Assembly (NCBI GenBank): GCA_027924645.1
Contig: BSBN01000252.1
Location: forward strand, 1,736,001 to 1,800,000
DNA length: 64,000 nt
Source of the DNA: Cunninghamia lanceolata
Taxonomy: Eukaryota; Streptophyta; Pinopsida; Cupressales; Cupressaceae
Reading direction: 5' to 3'
The notes beneath the pieces are model-generated. The model saw only the letters and a program-made list of their open reading frames with translations, had not been told where the DNA came from and did not search any database. The translations under genes and the position numbers were made by a program. Every line of letters starts with the position of its first letter. Position 1 is the stretch's first letter. This document shows, one piece after another, positions 23,801 through 35,948 of the stretch.

Positions 23801-24869
23801 AACTTTCCTCTGTGTTTAGAGGGGAAGCTCCCTCGTATGATGGGGACTGCATTTGTAGTTTTTGTGTACTTTTAGCCTGAAAGTACAAAAAGGAAAACTA
23901 ACAATAAAGATGATTAACAAAAACCCTGACAGTAGACACACAAATACTGGTTTGGATTTCGCAATCTTATGATAGATTATGAGGGGGTTTCGCCACAAAA
24001 TCTAGAAACTACATTCCTAAACTTATATGATGAATTTCACAACAATATATATTTTAAAACATAACATTGACGAAAGAAGGATAATGCATAGATCTCAACA
24101 TATGAAGAGATAGTTTATCGACACATTCAAATTAGGATACTGAGAAGTGAATGTGTTTCTTTACATCAATTGCATGGTTTATATATGCTTCAAAAGATGA
24201 CTAATGATTCCCACTAAGACAAAAGAGATCACCAACTCAACATATGAAGAATTAGTAATATTAACTCAGAAACACATTTGAAACACACGATCCAAATACT
24301 TTCTTTATTATCTTTGAAATTATACAACTTCAAAAACTCCCTTGTACAAAGTGTGAGCTCAAAAGTCTCTAAAAAGCTTCTCCATAAGTTTCCTCCAAAA
24401 AGTCCCCCTTTTACATTTGAAATAGCCTTGTATTTATAGGCTTTTTTCCAGTAACTACCTTGGAACCACCTAATAACTACTTCATAACTACCTTTTTGAA
24501 ATACAATAGAATAATAAACCTTTTTTTGGTTATGTTTTATATCACTTTTCCAGAAATAAAATTCATTTTCTAAATTTTAGTTACAATAAGTGACAAAAAT
24601 CACTTTTACAAAAAGATAACTTGAAACTTGCGATTTTGAGTTGTGGATTTCGCTAAGTTCTTTTCATATTTATTTTGAGTTGTGGATTTCGCTGTTGATA
24701 GCTCCTCTTTATACTTGAATCTTAGACTCCTGTGTTTGCATATACAAAACATGGATTGTGGAAATAGTATGTTTTTCACTGACAACATCATCTTGATAGT
24801 CATAGACTGAATAACACTAAGTATTTTCCTGCTCTGATTACAATCATAAAATACCATTTCCATCCGCTA
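23801..24869. other. Unassigned sequence
   Basis: A short motif CGATTTTGAGTTGTGGATTT at 24632, partly repeated at 24676, is the only local repeat noticed. No coding domain was recognised on either strand. Confidence 0.45.
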
Positions 24870-26430
24870 CTCATCTTATTCCTTGTCTATGCTCCCACAT
24901 TTGCATACATTTGAAGGCTCTCTTCGAGTATGTTCTAGAATTTGATAGACCATTTACATTTGAAGATGTTGCAATGTTTTGGTTCATAATATTTCTAATG
25001 AAGGAAGAAAAGACCGTTGCTAAACTCCTACACCATAATGGGCTGCCATAGCTAACGCCAATGGTGATAAGTGGCTTGAATTTTCTCCAATACCATCCAT
25101 CCTTATATCGTGTTCGATCAGGTTTTACATTGGGTATTTGCACTTGATATAAAGTTTTTGAAATCAGTTCAACAAATCTATTCTCTGCATATTGCATTTA
25201 TTGTATTCCATGAAATGAGACATTATGCCAAATAGTTCATGTGGCATTTCCTACTAAGTAGTATTTGATACCAATGCCATCCCCTTCTTCAATTATTATT
25301 TCCTTCATATTAAGGTGAATAGATAATAGATATGATAAATGATATCCAACATCTAAGGCCACTTTCCTTTCTATATTTCCAAACTCGTTCACAAGAGATG
25401 AAAGTAGTTTGTACTCTTATTCAGATTTAGTCTTTAAAAGATTGAACGTACTCTTCGATGTTTTGTCCTTCAAAAATGATAGAACATCTTTGGAGCCTCT
25501 TCTGGTGCAATCACGAAGTGTTCAAACCTGGGCTTTAGGCAATCATGCTAGTATCAAAAGACAAAAAGTGAATTTCCATCCCTTGACTCCATAAGAGCAT
25601 AAAGTGGTTGCTGGCACAAATATTTCAGTTTTCTATCTCTTAGCAAAATGATTAAAAAAAACTTCAATGCCTCGTTCCAAAGCTTCCAAATCTTTTTCCA
25701 CCAAACCATTTTACTTTATTCATGCGGCAACCATTATATTCTATTTGACCACTTGTCCTCTAGTATCACACAATTAAAGGTTTGGATTTATGCATGTCAT
25801 GATGCTCGAACAGGTACGGCTTGGGAAGCTTAAAATGCTTACTTTGAGTAGATGGAGAGACTTCCCGGTACACAAATCTATACCCAGTCGTAGATCTTGG
25901 ACTTGCACAATTTTCATTGCTGAGAAACTTTAATGGATGTGCATGTCTTGTTTAACGTCTCTCATTCTTCTACAGGCCGAGAGGATAATGTGGCAAGTTG
26001 TGGAATAATTATTTTACACCAGCTAATAGTATTTACTTGAAACTTCCCGCAGTATTTTAGATAAATCCATTTTGTGCATATTCTGCATCCATTGCGGTCT
26101 ACGCTTGGCAAGGGTTGAGCAGTTCGACTTTTCACCTGCCAATTGCATTGGCTTTAAAAGTTTCTGAAACCTTTTCAAAAAAAAATCATTTGCTGTATAT
26201 CCTGCATTCATTGCAATCCACAAGACCACCAGAGTATTTCAGACTATAATAACTTGGATATTTTGCGTGCATGCCAATCATGGCGTTGCAACTACAACAT
26301 GCAGTAGAAATCCACTTTCAAAACGTTCGAATGGATACTGCAATAATGGCGTAAAAATTGAGCTGAGTAGCAGATGGATGCATGGCGCGACCTGTGGAGG
26401 AGAAAACTACTTTTTCAATAATGAAAATCA
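24870..26430 (-). pseudogene. PPR (pentatricopeptide repeat) gene relic
   Basis: The minus-strand frame 26229-26023 contains NAGYTANDF and KPMQLAGEKSNCSTL, close to the plant PPR consensus W-N-A-M-I-A-G-Y...M-Q-L-A-G-V-K-P-N. Upstream (26420-26240) fragments read HPSATQLNFYAIIAV, ESGFLLHVVVAT and MIGMHAKY, the next repeat in order. Downstream, MHIH-like and QGMEIHFLS pieces and SLQMYANVGA near 24900 fit L and S type repeats. PPR proteins bind organellar RNA. No continuous frame exists, so this is a heavily decayed pseudogene. The part 24950-25600 is only tentatively included. Confidence 0.5.
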
Positions 26431-27940
26431 CTTCTTTAACGGCCAGTTAACACGTCCTAAGTATATCACATGCGGGATTTGTAAAGAGAATGATTAAAAC
26501 TCAAAATGTTTCCTTGCATGCAGGAGATTTTGGTGGACGTGGAGGTAGTGGGGTTTGGGTTCGCCCAACTTGAAAGGAAAGAGCTTAACCAGGGAAGAGC
26601 TTAACTAGTCGGTGCATTGTAAAGGACCGGATGGTCGCCATCTGTACGGCTTTGTCAACCAAAACACCTCGACTAAGAACTCATACCACTTAAATTTTTG
26701 TGACCATGCCAGCCGTACATGTGGTCAACTGTATAGTCGGTGAGTTACAACTCACCGGCTGTTTACGTTGGGCGACTTGAAAGTAGCCTTCTCCTTTTGT
26801 TTTTCTTGAAGTAGGCCGATAACTTCTTCTTAATGCAAATGTCTTCACTTAGCCAAACTTAAAACTTGAGTTTTTGGTTATAAAATTGAGTTCGTCAAAT
26901 TTGAAAGTCAACTTCTTTTTGGAGTTAGCCATTTCAAAAGTGATACTAACTTATATATATTCTTTATTATTTTTCAAATGGTATCAACTATGAAAATTTC
27001 TAAGTCACTTCGACTTAGCTGGGCAAACTTGCAACTCAATATAACTACTTTTCCTTCATAACTTTCGTGAAGTTATTGAAAATTATAACTTGTATTTCAC
27101 TTTCTAAGTATTGCAAGGAGGGAGTTAAAGAAATCCATAGTTTAACTTCACAAAACCCCTGTATTTTTCTCACAAGTACGTGACTTATAAAAATTTACAA
27201 CTTGCGAACCTGAATTCATGCACATAAAATCGGTCTTCACTTTGACTTAGAAAATATCAAAATAACTTCCCGTAGACAAGTGGAAACATTTTGCTTCATT
27301 CCGTGAACTCTGTTGCAAATACATCGACCTAGTTAACTATGCAATCGCGAGCAATGGCGAAATATGCATAACTTTTGACTGGGATGGCAGATTATCGTGA
27401 AATCTTGAAAAATCGTCTATAACAATGTTACAAGGCCACATGTCAGACGATTCCTCTCAAACTTCAAGAAAACTCCCTGTTTAATTCTTTCTGCAAACTT
27501 CACACGAGAAAATTAAACTTTTAAATTTTCACAAACCATGAGGCGTATGACTCTGAAACCTTGCCATATTTGACAAAATGAAGTTATTGACACCTCTGTA
27601 AAAGGGTTTGCTTCCAATTGCTATAAATTTTCAAATTTAATTATTTTTGTAAAACACCACGAACTAGACAAGTACACCCTAGAACTTGAGTGAAACATTG
27701 ATTGTTATTCCTTCAGAATGATTTCGTTGTATAAAGTTCAATGCAAGGAAACAATGTGAAGAAAGCAAAATGTGACATCTTGACAATGAGTTATCACCAT
27801 GAATGACACAGGAAATGTGACACTAACAACTTGCAATGGAAAGGTGACTCGACGAAAGGCTTTAACACATGGTTAGACTTGCCATTTCAATACAAAAGTT
27901 TAAATTTTGGAGCTATTGAAATGGGGTCAACAAAGTGGAA
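26431..27940. other. Unassigned sequence, locally richer in CG
   Basis: Between 26580 and 26780 CG dinucleotides are more frequent than elsewhere. A short palindrome, CGGTGAGTT-AC-AACTCACCG, lies at 26738-26757. From 26800 to 27940 nothing was recognised apart from many AACTT-type words. Confidence 0.45.
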
Positions 27941-28560
27941 GATTAGGAAGTCAAACCCAAATAGGGACAATATTGAAAGATTTAGTGGAGGGATTGAAGG
28001 CAAGATGCCAAGGTTTTAGTATAAGAGAAATTTCCCCCCAAATATAAAAGTAATAACAAAGGATAGTATCTCTTTCCTTGATAGTCAAAAATTGCAATGA
28101 AAAACCCTTGTGCACATGAATAAATTTCTAGATTATTCTCCATTATTTTTAGTAATCCATTTATATAAGTTGAGAAGGCTAGGCTAGAGGTGATTGAAAT
28201 GGTCAATTAGTCCATGCTAGAAAAATACTCATCCCCTTTGATTGAACTTCTTCACAAAATTCTAAAATAGAGGAAGTATTGGCATAGAAGAGGGAAATCT
28301 TCCCATTATGGGAGGCTTGCAAAGCATTCTTACCTAGATTAAACTTGTAGTCAATAAATTAAGATTTACTAAAAAATCATTCAAATGTAAATTTGAGCTA
28401 GAATCAGAGAATCTAGGAGTTGATGCCCTAGCATGCATTTGTTTTACATCTAAGATTACAAAATTTTTGATGTCATCCCTTGGAGAATCTAAAATGTTCA
28501 AGGAGGAAGTGGCTTGGACCTTAGGCAAAGAGAGAGCAGTCATATAGATCCGATCATAGA
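27941..28560 (-). pseudogene. LINE ORF1 relic, N-terminal half
   Basis: The minus strand reads AQGFFIAIFDYQGKR, and after a frame change IKERDTILCYYFYIWGEISL, ILKPWHLAFNPSTKSFNIVP and IWV-stop-LPNLPL. This is the DUF4283 region of plant LINE ORF1 (W-x-P-x-F-N-P...P-I-W-V-R-L-P-N-L-P). Upstream on the same strand is a frame with RASTPRFSDSSS and a possible N-terminus TALSLPK near 28540. The homology stops at LPNLPL. The neighbouring relic at 23171-23800 begins just after this point in the family, but the intervening 4 kb contains a PPR relic and unassigned DNA. Confidence 0.6.
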
Positions 28561-30689
28561 GGAGAAGGAAGGAAGAAGGGTTTTAGAGGGGTGGTGGAGC
28601 ATCGAGAGCTTCAAGAGAGAATGTATCCCTTCTCCTATTGATTGAAATAATTTTAGTCACTACTTTAAATTGCATTTGTATTTGAGTTATTTTTGAATAT
28701 AAATTTGAATTTGGAGAAGATATTTTGGTGAGAAAAAAACATCTTGTAAGTAATATATTTTTAGGAATTAAATTTATCTTATTATCCAAAAAGTGCTTTA
28801 TGGAGCCTCGGCTCACCTTGAAGGAAATGGGCACAAATCAACAATCTATTAGGTGAGGCCTTGTAAAATAGAGTCAATTTTATTTAACTAAACAAATGGT
28901 TACAAGGAGGATTACCAATTTTTTGTTATATCATAGTCAACAAAGAATATAGGTTACACAATATGAGCCATATTGGTCAAAACAGAAGACTGATAACACT
29001 AACATATAACCAATATAAGTAATGAGAAACCACCCAAGAATTAATTATAGAAAGCACCTAAATTGATCAAAAAAGATTACAAGCCCTAAAATAGCTAAAT
29101 ATCATACCACAAATTACATAATATTCATAGTTGTCAAAACATCAATGATCATGTACCACATAAAAGTATTCTAACTTCACCACCAAACCAAGAATCATGA
29201 AGATTCCTCAACTATTGAAACACCATAAGAGAACCAAGCATTAACTCTTGACCATTAGCATTAACTAGAATCAAAACATTGATAGCCTAGGGAGGAACTT
29301 GTGATATAACATAAATATTCCCTAACATATCAATAGTAACAATAGTACCATCAAAACTCGTAATAGGATTAGGATCATATTCCATAAGATCCTATTTAGT
29401 TTACTATCTTCTAACCATCCACCTTTTTGATATATGTCTAGCCACCATTTAGCTTGAATTATATTAGAAGTTTCTACAAAAAAAAACTTTTCCATGGTCC
29501 ATTAGTTTTTAAAACTTGCTCTTATAAATCTTTAAAGTCATAGTAACCTGTAAAATAATAGAAGAAGAGGTGAGCTACCTTGTGGGACCCAAAATAATGG
29601 CAACACAAAACTCTAAAACTTGCCTAAATCACCTAGGCCAGGGGTTGTCATTAGGGTAATAGGAAGAGGTTTATCAACAAGTTTTGGGTGATTTTGGCCA
29701 ACTGACAGGAGTGGGTAAACTCCTCTACTCTTTGAGCTCAGCTTAAACCCTTGAGGGATATTTCAAGGGGTATTATACCTGAGTAGGTATTAAAATCAAA
29801 CCAAATGAACAATTAAAATATTAATAACCAAACCCAAATTGCTTTCTTAGCCCCAAATCTGTCATTGAACTAAGAAAAGTTGGTTGTTGTAAGACCCCTA
29901 TATAGATGATAATGGCAGTCCTACACAATGAGGATGCATTAAGATTAATTGTACTTCTAAAGATAGCATTTATTGTTTGTGTTTTGAAGATGGGTGATCT
30001 AAGGCTACTTAGACTAGTGCCTATCCAATAGGCTGCAGAGTCTAATGTTCAACAGAGGAAAAACAACCACACAAAAATGTATAATTGCCTATTTGATAAA
30101 TCAAATGCAAGGAAATCAATACCAAATCATTGAAAATACTTAATGATCCAACACCATTCCATGCTCTTTCTCATGTAATATTGATAAGACATTTGCAAAG
30201 CCTTGAAAATGAATTAAGAACTGTCACATTCATTCAAATCAATGCTTACATTCATACCACAAAATGTGGCAAGAGAAAACCCTGACTAAGATGAAAGTTC
30301 ACTAGAAAGAACACCCACAATGGTGGAGAAAAACAAATATTCAATATAAAGATTTTCAAAGTATATTACATACATTTCATAATTGCTTCATGTTAAATAT
30401 ATACTACAAAAATAAGCTTACTATTCTGCTTTCTGGAGCTCAAATCTTGCTGAGAAATTGCCAAAGTGACCAACCCTTACAACAATTCAAACACCTACAT
30501 ATATAGCATCTCAACTCACTGCAATTTCCCAAGTGCCACACCATATCCAAGACTGCACCCACGCTGCCATAAATTCAGTTCCCAATTTGCCAAGAAATTT
30601 GCACATTTAGGAGAGAACGCATGCTTTGTCGCTTCTACAAACAATAAGAAAGAGATTGCTTGCACTCTTCATGTACTTTGAGCAATAAA
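28561..30689. other. Mostly unassigned; one semi-open minus-strand stretch
   Basis: On the minus strand near 29420-29230 a frame reads TSFDGTIVTIDMLGNIYVIS followed by INVLILVNANGQELMLG with few stops. It resembles no family I can name. The remainder shows only short frames. The sequence up to 30693 is the left flank of the large transposon. Confidence 0.35.
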
Positions 30690-30693
30690 GAGG
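30690..30693. repeat. Left target-site duplication GAGG
   Basis: GAGG directly precedes the left inverted end and is found again at 48258-48261 directly after the right inverted end. Four bases can match by chance, and the neighbouring G-run makes the exact border uncertain by a base. Confidence 0.5.
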
Positions 30694-30755
30694 GGGTAAG
30701 TGCAGGGAGATGGGGGGCCAAAAAGGGGTCTTTGGCCATTTTTTTTCTAAAATCA
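30694..30755. repeat. Left terminal inverted repeat
   Basis: Over the first 32 bases, 26 match the right end read on the minus strand, including 15 in a row (TGGGGGGCCAAAAAG). Five of the six differences are G/A transitions. After an extra GGGTCTT-type block on the left, GGCCA and a T-run followed by TAAAA also match. Confidence 0.72.
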
Positions 30756-31539
30756 AGAAATACTGACCTTGGATGAGAAATTGAGCATAGTTATACTCAA
30801 AATTTTAAGATGTAGCAAAAACAATGTTTATAGTGCTCTGAATCTACTTTCTAAACTACTATTTTTTTTTGAAAATGGTATAGATTAAGGGGTTCAAAAA
30901 AGGGAGCCACAAAAATTGGTGTTGTTTCTATAAAAAAAATAACATAATGTGTTTTGTGGCTCCCTCAAAAGGTTAACTTTTTTTTGGTATTTTTAAAATT
31001 GCTTTGGTGAGAAATTAGCTAACAACATGTAGTTTATGCTTGATTTTTCTAATAATTTTTTAACTAATTTTCAAAGTGGACACATTCTAAAAAATAGAAT
31101 TTTGTCCATGCTACCCTTGTAAATTTTGAAAACTAATTGAATTTTTTTTAATTATGTGTAGGATAGAATCTAGTTTATAAAAATGTAATTTATTTATAAA
31201 TTCAATGAACGATTAATTTATAATGAAAAAAAGACCAAACACTAGTTTTTGCCCAAAAATGGACACACAAACAAAAGAAATTAAAGATGAAAGGCTTAAC
31301 ATTGTCAAAATGTGAAAAAAATTGCATCGTTAAATAGCTAAGAGAAAGTCTAACATTACCCAGGTGTTTGATTTGTTTGACCTTGAAACACATGCAAATA
31401 TGAGGGTTAGCACAAACAAAATTATGTGAAATCCTGTAGAATATGCAAAAACACGTCGTTGGATGTTGGGAAGACATTCCAAGCCTTTGGGTTGGAAATC
31501 CAAAGCAAATCCCAAGCCTAGGGCTTGGGATTCCCAAAG
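30756..31539. other. Left subterminal region of the transposon
   Basis: It contains a perfect 14-bp inverted repeat, AGGGAGCCACAAAA at 30901-30914 against 30952-30965, and an 11-bp one, AATCCCAAGCC at 31508-31518 against 31522-31532. Such hairpins are common transposase-binding or folding features near transposon ends. The open frames on the minus strand here match nothing known. Confidence 0.5.
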
Positions 31540-31640
31540 CAAAATATAACATGAGCGCGTGTTATGTTTTGTATTTTTTTTCTTTTTTGCAAGTTTGCCC
31601 GATGTTTGCGTAGTTCGACGTAACGCAAGCGCATTATGTC
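31540..31640. repeat. CG-rich palindromic motif, left subterminal
   Basis: AACATGAGCGCGTGTTATGTT is a near-palindrome, and 31619-31637 reads GTAACGCAAGCGCATTATG. The latter matches, in inverted orientation, the CATAACGCAAGCGC and GCATTATG pieces at the right end (48085-48195). CG dinucleotides are otherwise rare in this window. Confidence 0.6.
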
Positions 31641-31681
31641 TCCCTTTGAATGATTTTGTTCAAGTTTCTTAAGTATGTTTG

Positions 31682-31816
31682 ATGTATGTATATATGTATG
31701 CTTGTATGTATGTATGTATGTATGTATGTATGTACATGTATGCATGCTTGTATGTATGTATATATGTATGCATGTTTACATGTATGTATTCTTGTATGTA
31801 TGTATGTATGTATGTA
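31682..31816. repeat. (TATG)n microsatellite
   Basis: Imperfect TATG/TGTA repeats with CATG interruptions run straight into the telomere-like array. Open frames on both strands here are products of the repeat. Confidence 0.95.
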
Positions 31817-34800
31817 AGGGTTTTGGGTTTAGGGTATATAAGGACCTGAGCCCGTATAGTTTTTAGGGTTGAGGGTTGAGTTTTTTGAGTTTAGGGTTTA
31901 AGGTATAGGGTTGATGGTTGAGGGATTAGGGCTTAAGTAATAGGTAGAGGGTAGAGGGTAGAGGGTTACAGTTGAGGGATAATATTCAGCTTGTTGAGTG
32001 TATAAGATTAAGTGTGTAAGGCATGGGGATTAGGGTTTAGGATATTGGGTTTAGGGTTTACGATATGGATTGAGGGTATATAAGGCATAGGGTGACTTGT
32101 GTTGAGAGTGTATGGTTTAAGTTTTAAGTATAGGGTTAAGGCACAATATTCAGGGTTTAGGGTATAAGGGTGAGGTTATAGGGTATAGGGATGAGGGTTT
32201 GTGGGTGTAGGCTTTAGTGTTTAAGGTATAGGGTTGAGGATTGAGGGATTAGGGCTTATGTATATGGTTGAGGGTATAGGGTAGAGGGTTGAGAGTTTAT
32301 AGTTGAGGGATAATGTTCAAGGTTGAGTGTCTAAGATATAGGGTTTAGGGTTTAAGGTTGAAGGTATAAGTCATATGGATGAGGGTTGAGGGTATAGGGT
32401 ATAGGGTAGAGGTTTGAAGGTTGAGGGATAATGTTCAAGGTTGAGTGTCCAAGGTTAAGTGTATAGGGTGTAGGGTTTAAGGGTTTACGGGTATCTAGGG
32501 GTTGAGAGTTTAGGGTTTAAGGGTTTAAGGTTTGAGGGATTATGGTTTAAGGAATAGTGTCGAGGGTAGAGGGATTAGGGATAGGGCTTAGGGTTGAAGG
32601 TTTAAGGATTGAGGGTTGAGGCTTTAAGGCTGGGGGTTAAGGGATTAGGGTTTAAGGTATAGCGTCGAGGGTGGAGAGTTTAGGGATAGGGTTTAGGGTT
32701 TAAGGTTTAAGGGTTGAGGGTTAAGGCTTTAGGGATAGGGTTTAGGGTTTAAGGTATAGTGTTGAGGGTTGAGGGTTTTAAGGACAGGGTTTAGGATTTA
32801 ATGTTTAAGGGTTGAGGGTTGAGGCTTTAGGGATAAGTGAGAGACCTAGATGGCTAAGGGTTGAGAGATAGGGGGAGATGGGGTGAGGTAGATAGGGGAG
32901 GAGAGGGGTGGATAAGGGTCGATTGTTTAAAGCTTTAGGGTTGAAGTATTGGGGTTTAGGGTTGAGGGATTAGGGTTTAAGGTATAGTGTTGAGGGTTGA
33001 GGGCTTAGGATTTAAGGTTTAAGTGTTGAGGGTTGAGGCTTTAGGGATAGGGTTTAGGGTTTAGGGTTTAGGGATAAGGGATTAGGGTTTAAGGTATAGT
33101 GTCTAGGGTGTGTCTAGGAACAGGGTTTAGGAATTAAGGTCTAAGGGTTGAGGGTTGAGGATTTAGGGATAGAGTTTAGGGTTGAGGGATAAGAGATTAT
33201 GGTTTAAGGTATAGTGTCAAGGGTTGAGGGTTTAGGGATAGGGTTTAGGATTTAAGGTTTAAGGTTTGAGGGTTGGGGCTTTAGGGATAAGGGATAAGGG
33301 ATTAGGGTTTAAGGTATAGTGTCGAAGGTTGAGGGTTTAGGATTTAAGGTCTAAGGGTCGAGGGTTGAGGCTTTAGGGATAAGTGATTAGGGTTTAAGGT
33401 ATAGTGTCGAGGCTTGAGGGTTTAGGCATAGGGTTTATGATTTAAGGTTTAAGGGTTAAGGGTTGAGGCTTTAGGGATAGGGTTTAGGGTTTAGGGATAA
33501 GGGATTAGGGTTTAGGGTTGATGGATTATGGTTTAGGGTTGAGGGATTAGGGTTTAGGCTATATTGTTGAGGGTTGAGGGTTTAAGGATAGGGTTTAAGA
33601 TTTAAGGTTTAAGGGTTGAGGGTTGAGGCTTTAGGGTTTAGGGATAAGGGATTAGGGTTTAGGGTTGAGGTATTAGGGTTTAGGGTTGAGGGATTAGGGT
33701 TTGAGGTATAGTGTTAAGGGTTGAGGGTTTAGGGATAGGGTTTATGGTTTAGGGATAAGGGATTAGGGTTTAAGGTATAATGTCGAGGGTTGAGGGTTTA
33801 GGCATAGGGTTTATGATTTAAGGTTTAAGGGTTGAGGCTTTAGGGATAGGGTTTAGGGTTTAGGGTTGATGGATTAGGGTTTAAGGTATAGTGTAGAGGG
33901 TTAAGGGTTTATGATTTAAGTTTTAAGGGTTGAGGGTTGAGGCTTTAGGGATAGGGTTTAGGGTTTAGGGATTAGGGTTTAGGGTTGAGGGATTAGGGTT
34001 TGAGGTATAGTGTTGAGGGTTAAGGGTTTAGGATTTAAGGTTTAAGTGTTGAGGGTTGAGGCTTTAGGGATAGGGTTTAGGGTTTAGGGTTGAGGGATTA
34101 GGGTTTGAGGTATAGTGTTAAGGGTTGAGGGTTTAGGGATATGGTTTAGGATTTAAGGTTTAAGGGTTGAGGGTTGTGGCTTTAGGGATAGGGTTTAGGG
34201 TTTAGGGATAAGGGATACAGGATTAGGGTTTAGGGTTGAGGGATTAGGGTTTGAGGTATAGTGTTGAGGGTTGAGGATTTAGGGATAGGGTTTAGAGTTG
34301 AGGGATTAGGGTTTGAGGTATAGTGTTGAGGGTTGAGGGTTTAAGATTTAAGGTTTAAGGGTTGAGGGTTGAGGCTTTAGGGATAGGGTTTAAGGTTTAG
34401 GGATAAGGGATTAAGGTTTAGGGTTGAGGGATTAGGGTTCGAGGTATAGTGTTGAGCGTTGAGGGTTTAGGGATAGGGTTTAGGGTTTAGGGATAAGGGA
34501 TTAGGGTTTAGGGTTGAGCGATTAGGGTTTGAGGTATAGTGTTGAGGGTTTAGAGATAGGGTTTAGGATTTAAGGTTTAAGGGTTGAGGGTTTAAGGATA
34601 GGGTTTAGGATTTAAGGTTTAAGGGTTGAGGGTTGAGGCTTTAGGTATAGGGTTTAGGGTTGAGGGATTAGGGTTTGAGGTATAGTGTTAAGGGTTGAGG
34701 GTTTAGGGATAGGGTGTAGGATTTAAGGTTTAAGAGTTGAGGGTTGAGGCTTTAGGGATAGGGTTTATGGTTTAGGGATAAGGGATTAGGGTTGAGGGTT

Positions 34801-35042
34801 TACTGGTTTAGGTTTGAGGGATTATGGTTTAGTGTTGAGGGATTAGGGTTTGAGGTATAGTGTTGAGGGTTTAGGGATAGGGTTTAGGATTTGAGGTTGA
34901 AGGGTTGAGGGTTGAGGCTTTAGGGATAGGGATAAGGGATTAGGCTTTAGGGTTTAGGGTTGAGGGTTGAGGGATTAGGGTTTAGGGTTGAGGGATAGGG
35001 TTTAGGGTTTAGGGATAAGGGATTAGGGTTTAGGGTTAAGGG
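31817..35042 (+). repeat. Degenerate telomere-like (TTTAGGG)n array, 3.2 kb
   Basis: TTTAGGG units alternate with variants TTGAGGG, TTTAAGG, GATAGGG and TATAGTG. From about 32500 they form a higher-order unit of roughly 100-150 bases containing TTTAGGGATAGGGTTTAGG, ATTTAAGGTTTAAGGGTTGA and GGCTTTAGGGATA. The plus strand is the G-rich strand throughout. Unique sequence and transposon genes follow on the right, and a TATG repeat and palindromes precede on the left, so this is an interstitial array. No coding frame is present. Confidence 0.9.
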
Positions 35043-35096
35043 AGAGATAGAAGAAATACATGAGAGAGTGAATAATATAGAGTATTGTATAGCAAT

Positions 35097-35125
35097 CCAT
35101 AATGTGCTTGTGTTATAACGTGAGA
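35097..35125. repeat. Decayed copy of the CG palindrome
   Basis: CATAATGTGCTTGTGTTATA then ACGTGAG equals the right-end motif CATAATGCG...GCGTTATAACGCGAG with several C-to-T changes. It sits directly to the right of the telomere-like array; a related motif sits to its left. Confidence 0.5.
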
Positions 35126-35726
35126 ACATTTTTTCTTGCTATTGAAATGGTAAAAAGGCCAGGATACCCGTGATCTAGGCCCACATGCTATGTTTTCTTC
35201 TCGTTATGTGTGTGTTCTGACAAAAAAAAGATTTTTTATGCTATTGGGAAGTGCACATGCACAATTTTCACATTCTACCACCTTTGCATGAACTTTCCAC
35301 CACTTTTTTCTTGTTTGCCAACTTAAGGAGGAAATAACATAGTTTTCACATTGAATTTGATATATATATCAATTTTTGTAGTGTTGTAATATTAATTGTG
35401 ATTGAATTGTAAGAATTTAACATTATACATTGGTTAATTGTATTTTTGTTAGTAATTCTATTTGAGTGTTATTCCATTGAACATTGAAAAGGAAGCAAGT
35501 GGTGAAAAACTCAAATTGTTGAGGAGTTTGATGCAATAAGAAAAAAAGACTACATAATTGGGTACTCTCTCCATTCGAATCTCCATTGTTTAGGTATGTC
35601 AAGTCTTTACACATGTTCTAAGTTACATTTTCCTTAATTCTATTTGAATTACTTTATCACACCTGATTGAATACATGTTTATATCACTTGTATGGTTTTT
35701 ATATTTTGTTTTTATATCATTTATGT
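35126..35726. other. Unassigned sequence inside the transposon
   Basis: AT-rich, no recognised domain on either strand. Confidence 0.4.
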
Positions 35727-35948
35727 TTATAGTTCATGTGCCTTGTCTATGCTTCCACATTTTGCATACATGTCTAATAGGGAATTTGCAGCCCGGGCTT
35801 TGAATTTCTTCCCAAACAGTTGTAAATTTCTATTGCTTTGAATTTCTTCTTTATACATGTAGACTTGTAGCTGCTCATGAAAGATATCATCAATCCAAAA
35901 CATGAATTTATCAAAATGATCAATAGGAACATAGTATCCTAGCTGCAA
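35727..35948 (-). pseudogene. PPR gene fragment captured in the transposon
   Basis: The minus-strand frame ends with NSLLDMYAKCGSIDKAHEL, almost the exact consensus of a plant PPR S-type repeat (N-A-L-I-D-M-Y-A-K-C-G-S-I-x-x-A). The preceding residues (EEIQSNRNLQLFGKKFKAR) are not typical, so only the last 25 residues are certain. The match stops immediately after HEL, so it is a fragment. Its position within the transposon borders suggests capture of host gene DNA. Confidence 0.65.

Noticed and set aside
31518..31866. Short protein genes on both strands over the TATG repeat
   Set aside because: The frames exist only because a 4-base repeat without stops is open on both strands; composition is trivial (alternating Y, M, C, V or T, H, I).
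31817..35042. A true chromosome end
   Set aside because: The array is degenerate and has ordinary sequence and genes on both sides, so it is interstitial.
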